A DNA stretch of 64,000 nt from assembly GCF_900100045.1 (NCBI RefSeq), contig NZ_FNEA01000016.1:1-64000 (forward strand). Reading direction: 5' to 3'. Below, piece by piece: positions 19,380 to 28,322 of this stretch. Position 1 is the stretch's first letter. Every line of letters begins with the position of its first letter. The notes under the pieces were generated by a model, which worked only from the letters and a program-made list of their open reading frames with translations, did no database searches and had not been told where the DNA came from. The position numbers and the translations under genes are program-made. The stretch comes from Paracoccus denitrificans (GTDB lineage: Bacteria; Pseudomonadota; Alphaproteobacteria; Rhodobacterales; Rhodobacteraceae).

Positions 19380-20705
19380 TCAACCGTGCTGGGCCTCGGG
19401 CTCGGACATCGGCGTATCCTCGTCCAGCACGTCCAGCGTCGGCATGTCCTCGCCTTCCAGGACGCGGCGGGCGCGGTCGCGGTCGATGTCGCCCACCCAG
19501 GAGGCGACGACCACGGTGGCGACGCAATTGCCCAGATAGTTCCCCAGCGCCCGGGCGATGCCCATGAACCAGTCGACCGACAGCACCAGGACCAGCCCAA
19601 TGGCGGGGATCGCCGGGATCGCGGCCAGCGTCGCGGCCAGGATCACGATGGCCGAGCCCGGTACGCCATGCGCGCCCTTCGAGGTCACCAGCGCCACGCC
19701 CAGGATGGCCAGCAGGTCGGTGGTCGACAGCGGCGTGTTGGTGGCCTGGGCGATGAAGACCGCCGCCAGCGTCAGGTAGATCGAGAAGGCGTCGAGGTTG
19801 AAGGAATAGCCCGTCGGCACAACCAGCCCCACGGTCGAGTCCTTGATGCCCAGGTGTTCCAGCTTGCGCATGGTCTGCGGCAGCACGGCGTCGCTGCTGG
19901 CCGTGCCGGCGACGATGCCGACCTCGGTGCGCAGATAGCGCAGCAGCTTGAAGATGCTGAAGCCCGCAAGGCGCAGGACGAAGCCCAGCACCACGAAGAC
20001 GAACACGGCGATGGTGACATAGAACAGCCCCACCAGATAGCCCAGCTGCGCCAGCGAGCCGATGCCGTATTGCCCGACGGTGAAGGCGATGGCGCCGAAC
20101 ACGCCCAGCGGCGCCAGCCGGACGATGAAGAACATGATCTTGAAGGTGACGTCGCCCGTCAGCTCGATCATGTGCAGAAGCGGCTTGCCGCGTTCGCCCA
20201 CCAGCGACAGCGCGCAGCCGAACAGGATCGCGACCAGCAGCACCTGCAGGATGTCGCCCTGTGCGAAGCCGCTGATCATCGTGGTCGGGATCAGCTTCAT
20301 CAGGAAGTCGACGGTGCCGCCGCTGGTGACCTGGTCCGCGCGCTCGACATAGGCCGACAGCGCCGAGGCGTCGAGTTGGCTCACGTCGATGTTCATGCCG
20401 TGGCCCGGCCCGAACAGATAGGCGACCGCGATGCCCAGGGCCAGCGCGATGGTGGTGATGATCTCGAAATAGATGATGGCGCGCACGCCGACCTTGCCGA
20501 CCTTTTTCAGGTCGCCCGCGCCGGCGATGCCATGCACCACGACGCAGAACACGATGACGGGGATCAGCATCTTGATGAGCTTGATGAACCCGTCCCCAAG
20601 CGGCTTCATCTTGGCGGCGAACTCGGGCGCGAAGAAGCCGGCGACGACCCCCAGCACCAGTGCCACGCAAACCTGTCCAAACAAGGACCTGGACCAATTC
20701 GGCAT
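19380..20705 (-). CDS. dctA: C4-dicarboxylate/cation symporter (DctA-like, DAACS family)
   Basis: A 441-residue inner-membrane carrier of the SLC1 fold. Visible are KMKPLGDGFIKLIKMLIPVIVF, LVGERGKPLLHMIE, the serine-rich hairpin TASSDAVLPQTM, and VVPTGYSFNLDAFSIYLTLAAVFIAQ. The family signature there is normally NLDGTSIY; here it reads NLDAFSIY, which may affect specificity. The gene is slightly longer than E. coli DctA at the C-terminus, with an acidic tail. It probably imports succinate, malate or fumarate. A LysR gene is divergently placed 174 bp away; most dctA genes are instead driven by DctBD, so this control is atypical. Confidence 0.83.
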   Translation of the reverse strand: MPNWSRSLFGQVCVALVLGVVAGFFAPEFAAKMKPLGDGFIKLIKMLIPVIVFCVVVHGIAGAGDLKKVGKVGVRAIIYFEIITTIALALGIAVAYLFGPGHGMNIDVSQLDASALSAYVERADQVTSGGTVDFLMKLIPTTMISGFAQGDILQVLLVAILFGCALSLVGERGKPLLHMIELTGDVTFKIMFFIVRLAPLGVFGAIAFTVGQYGIGSLAQLGYLVGLFYVTIAVFVFVVLGFVLRLAGFSIFKLLRYLRTEVGIVAGTASSDAVLPQTMRKLEHLGIKDSTVGLVVPTGYSFNLDAFSIYLTLAAVFIAQATNTPLSTTDLLAILGVALVTSKGAHGVPGSAIVILAATLAAIPAIPAIGLVLVLSVDWFMGIARALGNYLGNCVATVVVASWVGDIDRDRARRVLEGEDMPTLDVLDEDTPMSEPEAQHG

Positions 20706-20879
20706 GTGTTTCCGTTCCTCCCTGTGACGGAAGGGGCAGGCTGCGGCGCGGCGCCTTCGGATGCGTCTCCCTTCGCATCGATGGCGCGCGGTCGCGGCTG
20801 ACCCCTCATGCCGATGAGTGTTGGCGAATGCCGCATCCGTGTCTAATATTGATTTAACGGTTATCTATAGGGTGACGCT

Positions 20880-21782
20880 ATGAGAATGCGCCAGCTTCGC
20901 TGTTTCGTCGTCCTGGCCGAGGAGTTGAACTTCACCCGTGCCGCGCGGCGGCTGAACATGTCGCAGCCGCCGTTGAGCACGCAGATCCAGACACTTGAGC
21001 GCGAAGTGGGTGCCGAACTCATCAGCCGCACCAGCCGCAAGGTGGCGCTGACGCGGGCGGGCGAGCTGTTCCTGCCCCGGGCGCGCAACATGCTCGACCA
21101 GTATGAGCGCAGCCTGCAGGAGATCCGCGAAATCCAGCAGGGCCAGGACGGATTGCTGGAAATCGGGGCAACCGGCTCGATCCTGCGCGGGGGCCTGTCC
21201 GAGCTTTTGGCGCATTTCGCCCGGCTGCATCCGCGAATCACCCTGCGCGTGCACGAGCAGACCCCCGCCGCGCAGATCACCGAGGTGCTGAGCCGGCGCA
21301 CCGATGTCAGCTTCAACCGCTCGGTGCCGCGCGACGAGGAACTGGCCCACGAATACGGCTGGCGCGAGGAAATGGTGGCGCTGGTGCGCAGCGATCACCG
21401 GCTGGCCGGTCGCACCTGCGTTTCGATCGACGACCTGCGCGAGGACCAGCATGTCGTTCTGCGCCCCGACAGCTCCGATTTCGCGGCCTATGTCATGGCC
21501 TGCATCGTCGCCGCGGGCTATCGGCCGCGGGTCTCGCAGCAGGTGGTGGATGCGCAGTCGATCCCCAGCCTGATCGTGGCGGGCTTCGGGGTCAGCATCG
21601 TGCCGGCGGGCATCGCCAGGCTGACGGCGGGGCCGCTGACCTTCCTGCCGATCCGGCCCAACCCGCCGGTCTCCGAGGTCTTTATCGTCTATCACCACCG
21701 CGACCCGGCGCCGGCGCTGCAACTGTTCCTGGCCGAGATCCGCCGCAGCCTGGGCCATGATCCCACGCGCCCCGCGCGCTGA
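20880..21782 (+). CDS. LysR-family transcriptional regulator
   Basis: A 300-residue LysR protein. The N-terminal HTH reads MRMRQLRCFVVLAEELNFTR and ARRLNMSQPPLSTQIQTLE; the effector domain begins LLEIGATGSILRGGLSELL. The 'MSQPPLS' recognition helix is typical of the BenM/CatM/CbbR-type subgroup. It is transcribed away from the dctA-like gene and is likely its regulator, perhaps responding to the transported acid. The 174-bp divergent gap is AT-rich near the gene (CTAATATTGATTTAACGGTTATC), where operator half-sites probably lie. Confidence 0.87.
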   Translation: MRMRQLRCFVVLAEELNFTRAARRLNMSQPPLSTQIQTLEREVGAELISRTSRKVALTRAGELFLPRARNMLDQYERSLQEIREIQQGQDGLLEIGATGSILRGGLSELLAHFARLHPRITLRVHEQTPAAQITEVLSRRTDVSFNRSVPRDEELAHEYGWREEMVALVRSDHRLAGRTCVSIDDLREDQHVVLRPDSSDFAAYVMACIVAAGYRPRVSQQVVDAQSIPSLIVAGFGVSIVPAGIARLTAGPLTFLPIRPNPPVSEVFIVYHHRDPAPALQLFLAEIRRSLGHDPTRPAR

Positions 21783-21967
21783 AGGCGCGGCCCGGCCGGA
21801 CCGGGGATCGGCCGAGGCGCCGAGTTTGGCTTTGACTTACGGGCCGCGACAGGATAGGCGGGCGGCTTGGCTCCGCATTCCGGGCCGGCGGACCATGGGA
21901 GGGTCCGGCCGCAAAGGGGATGGTGCCTTTCACCCGGATGCCCCGCATCCCCTTTCTGGCGAAGAAG

Positions 21968-24001
21968 ATGAACGAACATGATATTGCCGCGCCTCTGGCT
22001 GCGGCGCTGGCGGCCAAGGGCTATGCCAGCCTGACCTCGGTGCAGGAAGCGGCGCTCGCGCCCGAAGCACGGGGCCGCGACGTGCTGGTCTCGGCGCAGA
22101 CCGGCTCGGGCAAGACCGTGGCCTTCGGCCTGGCCATGGCCGGCGACATCCTCGATGGAGAGACCCTGCCCGAGGCGGGACAGCCGCTGGCACTGGCCAT
22201 CGCGCCGACGCGCGAACTGGCCTTGCAGGTGGCGCGCGAACTGGGCTGGCTCTACGAACAGGCGGGCGCGCGCATCGCCACCTGCGTCGGCGGCATGGAT
22301 TACCGGACCGAGCGCCGGGCGCTGGAGCGCGGCGCCCATATCGTCGTCGGCACTCCCGGCCGGCTGCGCGACCATATCGAGCGCGGCTCGCTGGACCTGA
22401 CCGCCTTGCGCGCCTGCGTGCTGGACGAGGCGGACGAGATGCTGGACCTGGGCTTTCGCGAGGATCTGGAGTTCATCCTGGGCTCGGCACCGGCCGAACG
22501 CCGCACGCTGCTGTTCTCGGCCACCGTGCCCCCGGCCATCGAGGCGCTGGCCCGCGACTTCCAACGCGACGCCCTGCGCATCCAGGCGATGGGCGAGGCA
22601 CGCCAGCACGGTGACATCGAATATCGCGCCATGTCGGTGACCACCCGCGACCGCGAGCACGCCATCTTCAACACCCTGCGCTATTACGAGGCCAGCCGCG
22701 CCATCATCTTCTGCAAGACCCGCGCCAACGTGAACCACCTGCTGGCGCGCATGGGCAATCGCGGCTTCAAGGTCGTGGCGCTGTCGGGCGAACTCAGCCA
22801 GCAAGAGCGCAGCCATGCCCTGCAAGCCCTGCGCGACGGGCGTGCGCGGGTCTGCATCGCCACCGACGTGGCGGCGCGCGGCATCGACCTGCCGGGGCTG
22901 GAACTGGTGATCCACGCCGACCTGCCGACCAATCCCGATACGCTTTTGCACCGTTCGGGCCGCACCGGCCGGGCCGGGGCCAAGGGCACCTCGGTGCTGA
23001 TCGTCCCCTCCTCGGAATACAAGCGGGCGCAGCGGCTGCTCCAGCGCGCCAAGCTGGTCGCGGAATGGGGCAAGGCGCCCTCGGCCGACGAGGTGCAGGC
23101 CCGCGACGACGCACGCATGCTGGACCATCCCGCCCTGGCCGAAGCGCCGGGCGACGAGGCGGGACTGGCCGCCGCGCTGCTGGACCGCTTCGGAGCCGAG
23201 CGGGTCGCCTCGGCCTTCGTGCGGCTGTGGCGCGAGGGGCGCCCGGCGCCCGAGGAACTGTCGGAAAGCGCGGCCCCCGCGCCTTCGGCGCCGCGCGAGC
23301 GGGGCGAGTTCGGCCCGGCGGTCTGGTTCCTGCTTTCGGTCGGCCATTCCGGCCGCGCCGAGGCGCGCTGGCTTCTGCCCAAGATCTGCGAGGCGGGCGG
23401 CATCACCCGCGACGCCATCGGCGCGATCCGGGTCAAGACCGACCAGACCTTCGTGCAGATCGCGGCACCCGTCGCGCCGAATTTCGGCGAGCGGATCGAA
23501 TTGGAGCCCGGCCTGACCATGCGCCGGATCGAGGGCGAGCCCGTCTTCGACGCCGCACCCGTGCGTGAGAAAAAGCCGCATCGCGGCCCGGCCCCGGTCG
23601 CGGCGCGTCCCGAGCCGCTGGAGCCCCGGACCAAGCCGAAGCCCAAGCCGGCCCGGCGCCCGGCGCTGCTGGACCCCGACGAGGTGAAGCCGCGCCCCGC
23701 GCCCGAAGCCGCAGCCGACCGGGTGCCCGAACCCGAGGCGGCCCCGCGCAAGGCACGCTGGAGCGCCGAGAAGAAGCTGGCGCAGAAGGCCGCGCCGAAA
23801 GCCGGTCCCCGTGCCGCGGGCTTCAAGTCGCATGGCGCCGCGCCCCGCGACGACCGCCCGGCCCGAGGCGAGGGCGCCGAGGCGCGTCCTAAGCGTGCCG
23901 CCGGCTTCAAGTCCCACAAGCCCGCGGGCGGCTGGCAGGGCAAGGCGGGCGACAAGCCCTTCCGCAGCGGAGCAAAGCCCGGCAAGCCGGGCAAGCGCTG
24001 A
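21968..24001 (+). CDS. DEAD-box ATP-dependent RNA helicase with DbpA-type RNA-binding domain
   Basis: A 677-residue helicase. Motif I is AQTGSGKT (residues 43-50), with PTRELA, TPGRL, the DEAD box LDEADEML, FSAT, and motif VI HRSGRTGRAG. After the two RecA domains (to about residue 370) come a DbpA/CsdA-like RNA-binding fold (about 440-515, FLLSVGHSGRAEARWLLPKI) and a long basic, Pro/Ala/Lys-rich tail with two AAGFKSH repeats. Such enzymes act in ribosome assembly and cold-shock RNA remodelling. ATG 21968 follows GAAGAAG; an earlier in-frame start at 21920 adds 16 residues upstream of the helicase fold. The disordered tail probably strengthens RNA binding. Confidence 0.9.
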   Translation: MNEHDIAAPLAAALAAKGYASLTSVQEAALAPEARGRDVLVSAQTGSGKTVAFGLAMAGDILDGETLPEAGQPLALAIAPTRELALQVARELGWLYEQAGARIATCVGGMDYRTERRALERGAHIVVGTPGRLRDHIERGSLDLTALRACVLDEADEMLDLGFREDLEFILGSAPAERRTLLFSATVPPAIEALARDFQRDALRIQAMGEARQHGDIEYRAMSVTTRDREHAIFNTLRYYEASRAIIFCKTRANVNHLLARMGNRGFKVVALSGELSQQERSHALQALRDGRARVCIATDVAARGIDLPGLELVIHADLPTNPDTLLHRSGRTGRAGAKGTSVLIVPSSEYKRAQRLLQRAKLVAEWGKAPSADEVQARDDARMLDHPALAEAPGDEAGLAAALLDRFGAERVASAFVRLWREGRPAPEELSESAAPAPSAPRERGEFGPAVWFLLSVGHSGRAEARWLLPKICEAGGITRDAIGAIRVKTDQTFVQIAAPVAPNFGERIELEPGLTMRRIEGEPVFDAAPVREKKPHRGPAPVAARPEPLEPRTKPKPKPARRPALLDPDEVKPRPAPEAAADRVPEPEAAPRKARWSAEKKLAQKAAPKAGPRAAGFKSHGAAPRDDRPARGEGAEARPKRAAGFKSHKPAGGWQGKAGDKPFRSGAKPGKPGKR

Positions 24002-24236
24002 CAAGCGGCTGAAACGGCCCGGCAGACGCGGGGGGCGGCTTTGTTCCTTTGCTTCGCAACGGAGATTGCGCCCTTGTCGTGGCGACGAATGGCGGGCATC
24101 AGGATCGGCTGATCCGCATCAGGGAAATGCCGTGGCCGCGGCCGAATTCTCCCCCTGCCTGATCACGCCCGGCATCGGAACGGCGAAGGGCGGTTCTGCC
24201 GGCGCGCCGTGCTTCCGGTCTCGCGCTCGGCCGGCG

Positions 24237-25211
24237 CTAGCCCTCGATGCGGTGCATCTCGCGATAGGTCCGGGGCGAGATGCCGAAGCGCTTCTCGAAC
24301 AGGCGCGAGAGCCTTGCGGCCGGAGACAGGCCCACCTGCGCCGCGACCTGCTTGATCGACAGCCCTCGCGACAGCAACATGCGCGCCGCGTCCAGCCGCA
24401 CGGTTTCGACGAAATGGGCGGGAGTCTTGCCGGTCGCGGCGGCGAACTTGCGGTGAAAGCTGCGCTCGGTCAGGCCGGCGCGGCCAGCCAGCGCCGGCAC
24501 GTCCAGCGTGGCGCCGAGATTGGACTGGATCCACCCGATCAGATCGGCAAAGGGGTTGTCGCCCCTGGCCTGCGCCGACAGCACCGGGCTGAACTGCGAC
24601 TGATGGCCCGGCCGGCGGGCATAAAGGATCAGCCGCTGCGCCACCTCGCCCGCGATGGCCGTGTCCAGGTCGCGCCCGACCATGGCAAGCGCCATGTCGA
24701 TGCCGGTGGTGACCCCGGCCGAGGTCCACAGGCGGCCATCCTCGACATACAGCGCCTCGGGATCGACGGTCACGCGCGGGAAATGCGCCCGGAAGGGCTC
24801 ATAGGCATCCCAATGCGTCGCGACCCGGCAGCCGTCCAGCAGCCCGAGGCTTGCCAGCACGATCCCGCCCGAGCAGACCGAGCCGAACCGGCCGGCCTTT
24901 GCCGACAATGCAGGAAGCACCCGGCGCAATTCGGGGTCCGCCATGGCGGCTTGCAGCGGTCCGCTTTCGGCGCCCACGATCAGCAGCGTTCCGATCCTGC
25001 ATCCGCGAAACCCGGCAAGGCGCGAAGTCTGGATGGAAACACCGCTGCTGCTGGCGATCTCGCCCCCGGCCGGCGAGGTCAGCGCGACCTCGTAGAACGG
25101 TGCCTGTCCCGCCTGTCCCAAGGCGCGGTTCGCGCCGTTGAGGACGGATGCCGGCCCCGCCATGTCGAGCAGTTCGAACCCCGGATAGACGACGAAGACG
25201 ACCTGGTGCAT
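24237..25211 (-). CDS. GlxA-family regulator: DJ-1/PfpI domain plus AraC HTH
   Basis: A 324-residue protein. The N-terminal DJ-1/PfpI-like domain (about 1-185) has VYPGFELLDMAGP, the nucleophile elbow GSVCSGGIVLASLGLLDG and HWDAYEPFRAHFP. The C-terminal AraC/XylS double helix-turn-helix (about 215-320) has LAGRAGLTERSFHRKF and VGLSPAARLSRLFEKRFGISPRTYR. GlxA-type regulators sense small metabolites and activate neighbouring catabolic or stress genes. It is divergent, 113 bp away, from a secreted DJ-1-family protein, a likely target. The DJ-1 domain keeps its cysteine. Confidence 0.88.
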   Translation of the reverse strand: MHQVVFVVYPGFELLDMAGPASVLNGANRALGQAGQAPFYEVALTSPAGGEIASSSGVSIQTSRLAGFRGCRIGTLLIVGAESGPLQAAMADPELRRVLPALSAKAGRFGSVCSGGIVLASLGLLDGCRVATHWDAYEPFRAHFPRVTVDPEALYVEDGRLWTSAGVTTGIDMALAMVGRDLDTAIAGEVAQRLILYARRPGHQSQFSPVLSAQARGDNPFADLIGWIQSNLGATLDVPALAGRAGLTERSFHRKFAAATGKTPAHFVETVRLDAARMLLSRGLSIKQVAAQVGLSPAARLSRLFEKRFGISPRTYREMHRIEG

Positions 25212-25324
25212 TGGCAGGAATTAGCATGTTTCTGTCATTCCTGCTATCGTTGCGGCGGGCTAGTCTGAACCGACGGGCATCCCTTGCAAGCGCATGCCCG
25301 ACCCGGCAGCCGGAAGGTCGCGCA

Positions 25325-26437
25325 ATGACATGGCGCATTCTTGCCGCAGCGTTTCTGGTGCTGGCCGCAGCCCCTGCGGCGTGGCTGGCGCAACTGCCCG
25401 CGCCGGTTCATCCCGCCGCGCCCCCGGTTCCGGCGGCCGAGCAGGCCGGGCTGATCGAGGCCCTGCGCCCGCCCAAGCGGACCCGCCCGCTGATCGCCAT
25501 CGTCGCGATCAACGATGCGACCGAGGTGACGGATTACCTGGTGCCGGCGGGGATCCTGCGTCGTGCCGGCGTCGCCGACGTGATGCTGCTGGCGACGGGG
25601 CCCGGCCCGGTGCGGCTTTACCCCGCGCTTCGGGTCAGGCCGGATGCCACGATCGCCGATTTCGACCGCGCCCGTCCGCAGGGGCCGGATTACGTCATCG
25701 TCCCGGCAATGAGCCGGGAAGACCCGCAACTGCTCGACTGGCTGCGGCGGCAAGCGGACAGTGGCGCGACCGTCGTCGCGGTCTGCGCCGGCGCCCGGGT
25801 CGCCGCTGCCGCGGGCCTGCTGGATGGCAAGCGGGCGGTGACGCATTGGTATTACCTGCCCGGGATGCTGAAGCGGCACCCCGATATCCGCCATGTCCCG
25901 GATCGCCGGATGGTAGCCGACCGCGGGGTCGCCACGACGACCGGCATCACCGCCTCGATACCGATGATGCTGACCCTGACCGAAGCCATCGCCGGGCGCG
26001 GCAAGGCGGAAGCGGTGGCGCGAGAGTTGGGGCTGGCCTCATGGGATGCCTCCCATGCCAGCGCCGGTTTCCGCCTGACGCACCCCTTCGCGACCACGGT
26101 GCTGGCCAACCGGGCGCAGTTCTGGCGGCGCGAGGAACTGGCGCTGCCCCTGCGGCCCGGCATGGACGAAGTGACGCTGGCCCTGAGCGCGGATGCCTGG
26201 TCGCGGACCTATCGCTCGGCCGTGGTCGGCGTGGCGGCTGCGCCGGTGGTCACGGCGAACGGCATCGCCATCCTGCCCGACCGGGCAAGCGGCGGCGAAG
26301 GCGCGGGGCAGGTGCCGGCCTTTGCCGACCGGCCCCCGGCCGCCGCACTGGACCTGACGCTGGAGGCCATCGGCAGGCGTTACGGACCGCGCACCGCCGA
26401 TGTCGTCGCCATGCAACTGGAATACCCCGGGGAGTGA
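25325..26437 (+). CDS. Secreted or membrane-anchored DJ-1/PfpI-family protein
   Basis: A 370-residue protein. An N-terminal signal or anchor (MTWRILAAAFLVLAAAPAAW) precedes a Pro-rich linker and a DJ-1/PfpI-like domain (about 55-225). The domain has AINDATEVTDYLVPAGIL, the cysteine elbow VVAVCAGARVAAAAGLLDG, THWYYLPGMLKRHP and TTTGITASIPMMLTL. The C-terminal 140 residues are not a domain I recognise. ATG 25325 (MTWRIL) starts the signal; the longer in-frame start overlaps the regulator's promoter. It is presumably controlled by the divergent GlxA-type regulator. The function is unknown; isocyanide hydratase-like chemistry is one option, without direct support. Confidence 0.72.
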   Translation: MTWRILAAAFLVLAAAPAAWLAQLPAPVHPAAPPVPAAEQAGLIEALRPPKRTRPLIAIVAINDATEVTDYLVPAGILRRAGVADVMLLATGPGPVRLYPALRVRPDATIADFDRARPQGPDYVIVPAMSREDPQLLDWLRRQADSGATVVAVCAGARVAAAAGLLDGKRAVTHWYYLPGMLKRHPDIRHVPDRRMVADRGVATTTGITASIPMMLTLTEAIAGRGKAEAVARELGLASWDASHASAGFRLTHPFATTVLANRAQFWRREELALPLRPGMDEVTLALSADAWSRTYRSAVVGVAAAPVVTANGIAILPDRASGGEGAGQVPAFADRPPAAALDLTLEAIGRRYGPRTADVVAMQLEYPGE

Positions 26438-26617
26438 AGGACCGATCATGCGACCGACAAGAACCTGGACCAGCCTTGCCGCCCTTGCACCTGCGGGCGG
26501 GCCTGCGCGCCAGCCCGATGAGCCCTCGGCGCAACGGCGTCGATGTCGCGGCGGTGCTGGCCCGGCCGATCCCACCCGCCGCGAAATTCGCACCATGACA
26601 TCAAAGGAGACCACGCC

Positions 26618-27229
26618 ATGAGAAGGATCATCGCGATCATCTATGTCAGCCTCGACGGGGTCATGCAGGCGCCCGGCGGACCCGAGGAAGACCCAGGCGG
26701 CGGCTTCGTCCATGGCGGCTGGGCGATGCCCCGTTGGGACGAGATGATGAACGGCCTTCTGGCCGAGTTGCTGGACCGGCCCTTCGCCCTTCTGCTGGGC
26801 CGCAAGACCTACGAGATTTTTGCCGGCTATTGGCCGCATCACACCGACAACCCGATCGGCAGGAAATTCGACGCGGCGGTGAAATACGTCATGACTCGCC
26901 GCCTCGACCGTCTGGACTGGGCAGGGTCCGAGCGGGTCGATGCGGCAGGCGTCGCGCGGCTGAAATCCGGTGAGGGTCCCCAGATCCATGTCTGGGGCAG
27001 CGGCAATGCCCTGCGGGCGCTGACGGCTGCCGGGCTGGTGGACGAATACCGCCTCTGGATCTTTCCGCTGATCCTTGGCGGCGGCAAGCGCCTGTTCGAG
27101 CCGGGCCTTCCCGCCACGGCGCTGACGCTGGCCGACACAAAGGTGTCGACGACCGGGGTAGTCATCAATACCTATCGCCCCGCCGGTCCGGTCGCCTTGC
27201 CCGCCGAGGGCCTGGGCAAAGCGGAATGA
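26618..27229 (+). CDS. RibD C-terminal/dihydrofolate reductase-fold protein
   Basis: A 203-residue protein of the RibD_C (bifunctional deaminase-reductase C-terminal) family, commonly annotated 'dihydrofolate reductase family protein'. It has IYVSLDGVMQAPGG, LLLGRKTYEIFAGYW, IHVWGSGNALRAL and LVDEYRLWIFPLILGGGKRLF. This is an NADPH-binding DHFR-like fold; real DHFR activity is doubtful. A strong AAAGGAG site precedes ATG 26618. The 180 bp between it and the DJ-1 gene holds no gene I can support. Confidence 0.82.
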   Translation: MRRIIAIIYVSLDGVMQAPGGPEEDPGGGFVHGGWAMPRWDEMMNGLLAELLDRPFALLLGRKTYEIFAGYWPHHTDNPIGRKFDAAVKYVMTRRLDRLDWAGSERVDAAGVARLKSGEGPQIHVWGSGNALRALTAAGLVDEYRLWIFPLILGGGKRLFEPGLPATALTLADTKVSTTGVVINTYRPAGPVALPAEGLGKAE

Positions 27230-27272
27230 GGCGGGAAAATGCGCGCCGCCATGCCGCAAGGCGCAGGGGCGA

Positions 27273-28322
27273 TCACGACAGGCTCAAGCGTTCCAGAACG
27301 CGGCTGGCGATGGCTGCGGTTTCCTGCCAGCCGGGCAGGGCGTTGCCGGCCCGTCGCGCGGCGTCGCGCATCCGCGCATGCAAGGGTCCGTCGCCCAGCA
27401 ACCGGCGCAGCGCGGCCGCGAGGGCATGCGGATCATCGGGCGGCACCAGAAGCCCCGTGGCAGCGGGCACGGTGTCGGGAACCGCGCCCGTCGCGCAACT
27501 GACGATCGGCAGGCCATGCGCCAGCGCCTCGTCGAAAACCAGGCCGTGGCCCTCGTATCGAGTCGCCAGGGCAAAGATCGAGGCGCTGGCATAAAGCCGC
27601 TCCAGCCGGTCGGCATCGACCCGCCCCGCCAATGTCACCCGCCCCGAGACCGGGCTGCCGGCCAATTGCCGGGCGAGTGCCGCGGCATGGGCCCCGTCCC
27701 ACGGGTTGCCGACGATCACCGCCTGCCAGTCCAGGTCGGCCAGTCCCGCCAGGGCATTGATCAGCATGTCATGGCCCTTGCGCGGATGCAGGATGCCCAC
27801 CGACAGGATCAGCGGCGGGGTGACGGGCGAGGGTGCGAGCCGGGCCGGCTCGACCCCCGGACGGGCGATGGTGATGCGGTCGGCGGACACGCCGTAGCGT
27901 TCGGTCAACATGGCGCGGGCATGCGGGCTTGGGACCAGCACATGGCGCGCCAGTTGCAGGTTGTCGCGCTCGGTCCGGTAAAGATGCGCGCGCCGCGCCG
28001 GATTAAGGCCGGTCTCCATCGCCAGCGGATGATGGATCATCGCCACGATGGGCGCGCGGACCCGGGCGAGGCCGGCCGTGTCGATGGCGCCGAAGACCAG
28101 CCCGTCCACGATCAGGGGGCGATCCTCGGCCACCAGCGCCGCCACAGCCGCCGCCATTTCGGCGGGGGTCGGGTCGGGAAAGCTCGCGACCAATTGCAGG
28201 TGCCGCATGTCGTGGCCCAGGTCGCGCAAACCCTCCAGCAGGCGGCGTTCGTAGATATAGCCGCCGGTCAGCGTGGCGATGTCGCCCGGAATGGCAAAGG
28301 CCGCGTCGCAAGGTCTGGTCAT
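27273..28322 (-). CDS. Glycosyltransferase, family 4 (GT-B fold)
   Basis: A 349-residue cytoplasmic or peripheral-membrane glycosyltransferase. The N-terminal domain begins MTRPCDAAFAIPGDIATLTGG; the C-terminal domain has LSVGILHPRKGHDMLINAL, VTLAGRVDADRLERLY and RYEGHGLVFDEALAHGLPIV, the retaining GT4 'E...E' donor-binding motif. The start codon overlaps the upstream permease stop by four bases. It is the last gene of a six-gene overlapping operon with an ABC importer, a sulfatase-like enzyme and a CDP-alcohol phosphatidyltransferase. The sugar acceptor is unknown. Confidence 0.84.
   Translation of the reverse strand: MTRPCDAAFAIPGDIATLTGGYIYERRLLEGLRDLGHDMRHLQLVASFPDPTPAEMAAAVAALVAEDRPLIVDGLVFGAIDTAGLARVRAPIVAMIHHPLAMETGLNPARRAHLYRTERDNLQLARHVLVPSPHARAMLTERYGVSADRITIARPGVEPARLAPSPVTPPLILSVGILHPRKGHDMLINALAGLADLDWQAVIVGNPWDGAHAAALARQLAGSPVSGRVTLAGRVDADRLERLYASASIFALATRYEGHGLVFDEALAHGLPIVSCATGAVPDTVPAATGLLVPPDDPHALAAALRRLLGDGPLHARMRDAARRAGNALPGWQETAAIASRVLERLSLS

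Noticed and set aside
26448..26617. Short frames between the DJ-1 and RibD-fold genes
   Set aside because: No ribosome site, no recognisable protein, and the frames do not join into a known family.
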